NCBI GenBank assembly: GCA_026394695.1
Contig: JAPKXT010000220.1
Span: forward strand, 1-11,300
Source: Methanoregula sp.
GTDB taxonomy: Archaea > Halobacteriota > Methanomicrobia > Methanomicrobiales > Methanospirillaceae
DNA: 11,300 nt
Direction of reading: 5' to 3'
The notes beneath the pieces were generated by a model that was not told the DNA's origin, did no database searches, and saw nothing but the letters and a program-made list of their open reading frames with translations. A program made the position numbers and the translations under genes. The number at the start of each line of letters is the position of its first letter. The stretch's first letter is position 1. Of this stretch, positions 11,233 to 11,300 are shown piece after piece.

Positions 11233-11300
11233 GCACCCCCCTTCATTGCTGCCACTTCAGCCACATCCTTGTCGCCACGTCCCGACAGGTTGATGATCAC
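11229..11300 (-). CDS. trpB: Tryptophan synthase beta subunit, C-terminal end (partial)
   Basis: The last 23 codons of trpB run off the right edge. They contain the invariant NLSGRGDKD near the C-terminus, part of the pyridoxal-phosphate-enzyme fold that closes TrpB, followed by a short helix and a stop overlapping the trpA start by four bases. Confidence 0.95.
   Translation of the reverse strand: MIINLSGRGDKDVAEVAAMKGGA

Noticed and set aside
1..11300. CRISPR arrays, tRNA, rRNA and insertion sequences
   Set aside because: I saw no regularly spaced repeats, no cloverleaf or conserved tRNA loops, and no transposase-like protein in any frame.

Overview
The window looks like a chromosomal segment of a euryarchaeal methanogen, most likely one of the Methanomicrobiales (Methanoregula-like). 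This is inferred from gene content and signals, not from a marker gene. The evidence is a DUF4013 membrane protein, a lipoprotein with an archaellin-like domain, a DUF3795 cysteine-rich protein, GGTG/GGAGG-type ribosome binding sites, and TATA-like boxes sitting about 25-33 bases before start codons that lack a leader. The housekeeping anchor is the 3' end of trpB overlapping a complete trpA at the right edge, on the minus strand.

Layout, left to right. 1-830: a broken SRAP-family gene (start lost, C-terminal half replaced) and an AT-rich orphan gene. 886-3189: an archaellin-like lipoprotein (-), a DUF4013 membrane protein (+) and a UPF0316/DUF2179 membrane protein (-). 3427-3501: a decayed second copy of the DUF4013 3' end. 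3548-3975: a HicBA toxin-antitoxin locus with intact antitoxin and a toxin ruined by start loss plus an in-frame amber codon. 4188-5218: three small orphan genes, one of them a 54-aa gene with a very good ribosome binding site. 5355-6557: two adjacent unrecognised genes, both interrupted by single-base indels. 6558-7327: 770 bases without a gene, holding a terminator, a block of G/C-rich palindromes, further hairpins and a promoter with an A-rich leader. 7328-9130: a compact, intact, high-GC four-gene cassette (soluble protein, 54-aa single-span membrane protein, 160-aa soluble protein, polytopic membrane protein). A long hairpin plus T-run follows the first gene and the last three genes overlap. 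9312-9866: DUF3795 gene, AT-rich, followed by a short fossil of a second DUF3795 copy. 10030-10320: an N-terminally truncated flavodoxin-fold reductase. 10438-11300: trpA and the end of trpB.

Two themes stand out. First, this is an accessory region in decay: at least seven broken genes or gene fossils (SRAP, DUF4013 remnant, hicA, two neighbouring unknown genes, DUF3795 remnant, flavin reductase) lie between intact genes, and AT-rich and GC-rich stretches alternate. Second, the best candidate for something undescribed is the 7328-9130 cassette. Its first gene appears set up for much higher expression than the rest (TATA-like box, unstructured A-rich leader, terminator-like hairpin directly after the stop). 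The other three genes are translationally coupled and two of them encode membrane proteins. This is the layout of a structural module with one abundant component, such as a virion, vesicle or envelope complex. No integrase, replication protein or recognised capsid gene is visible in the window, so this remains inference.
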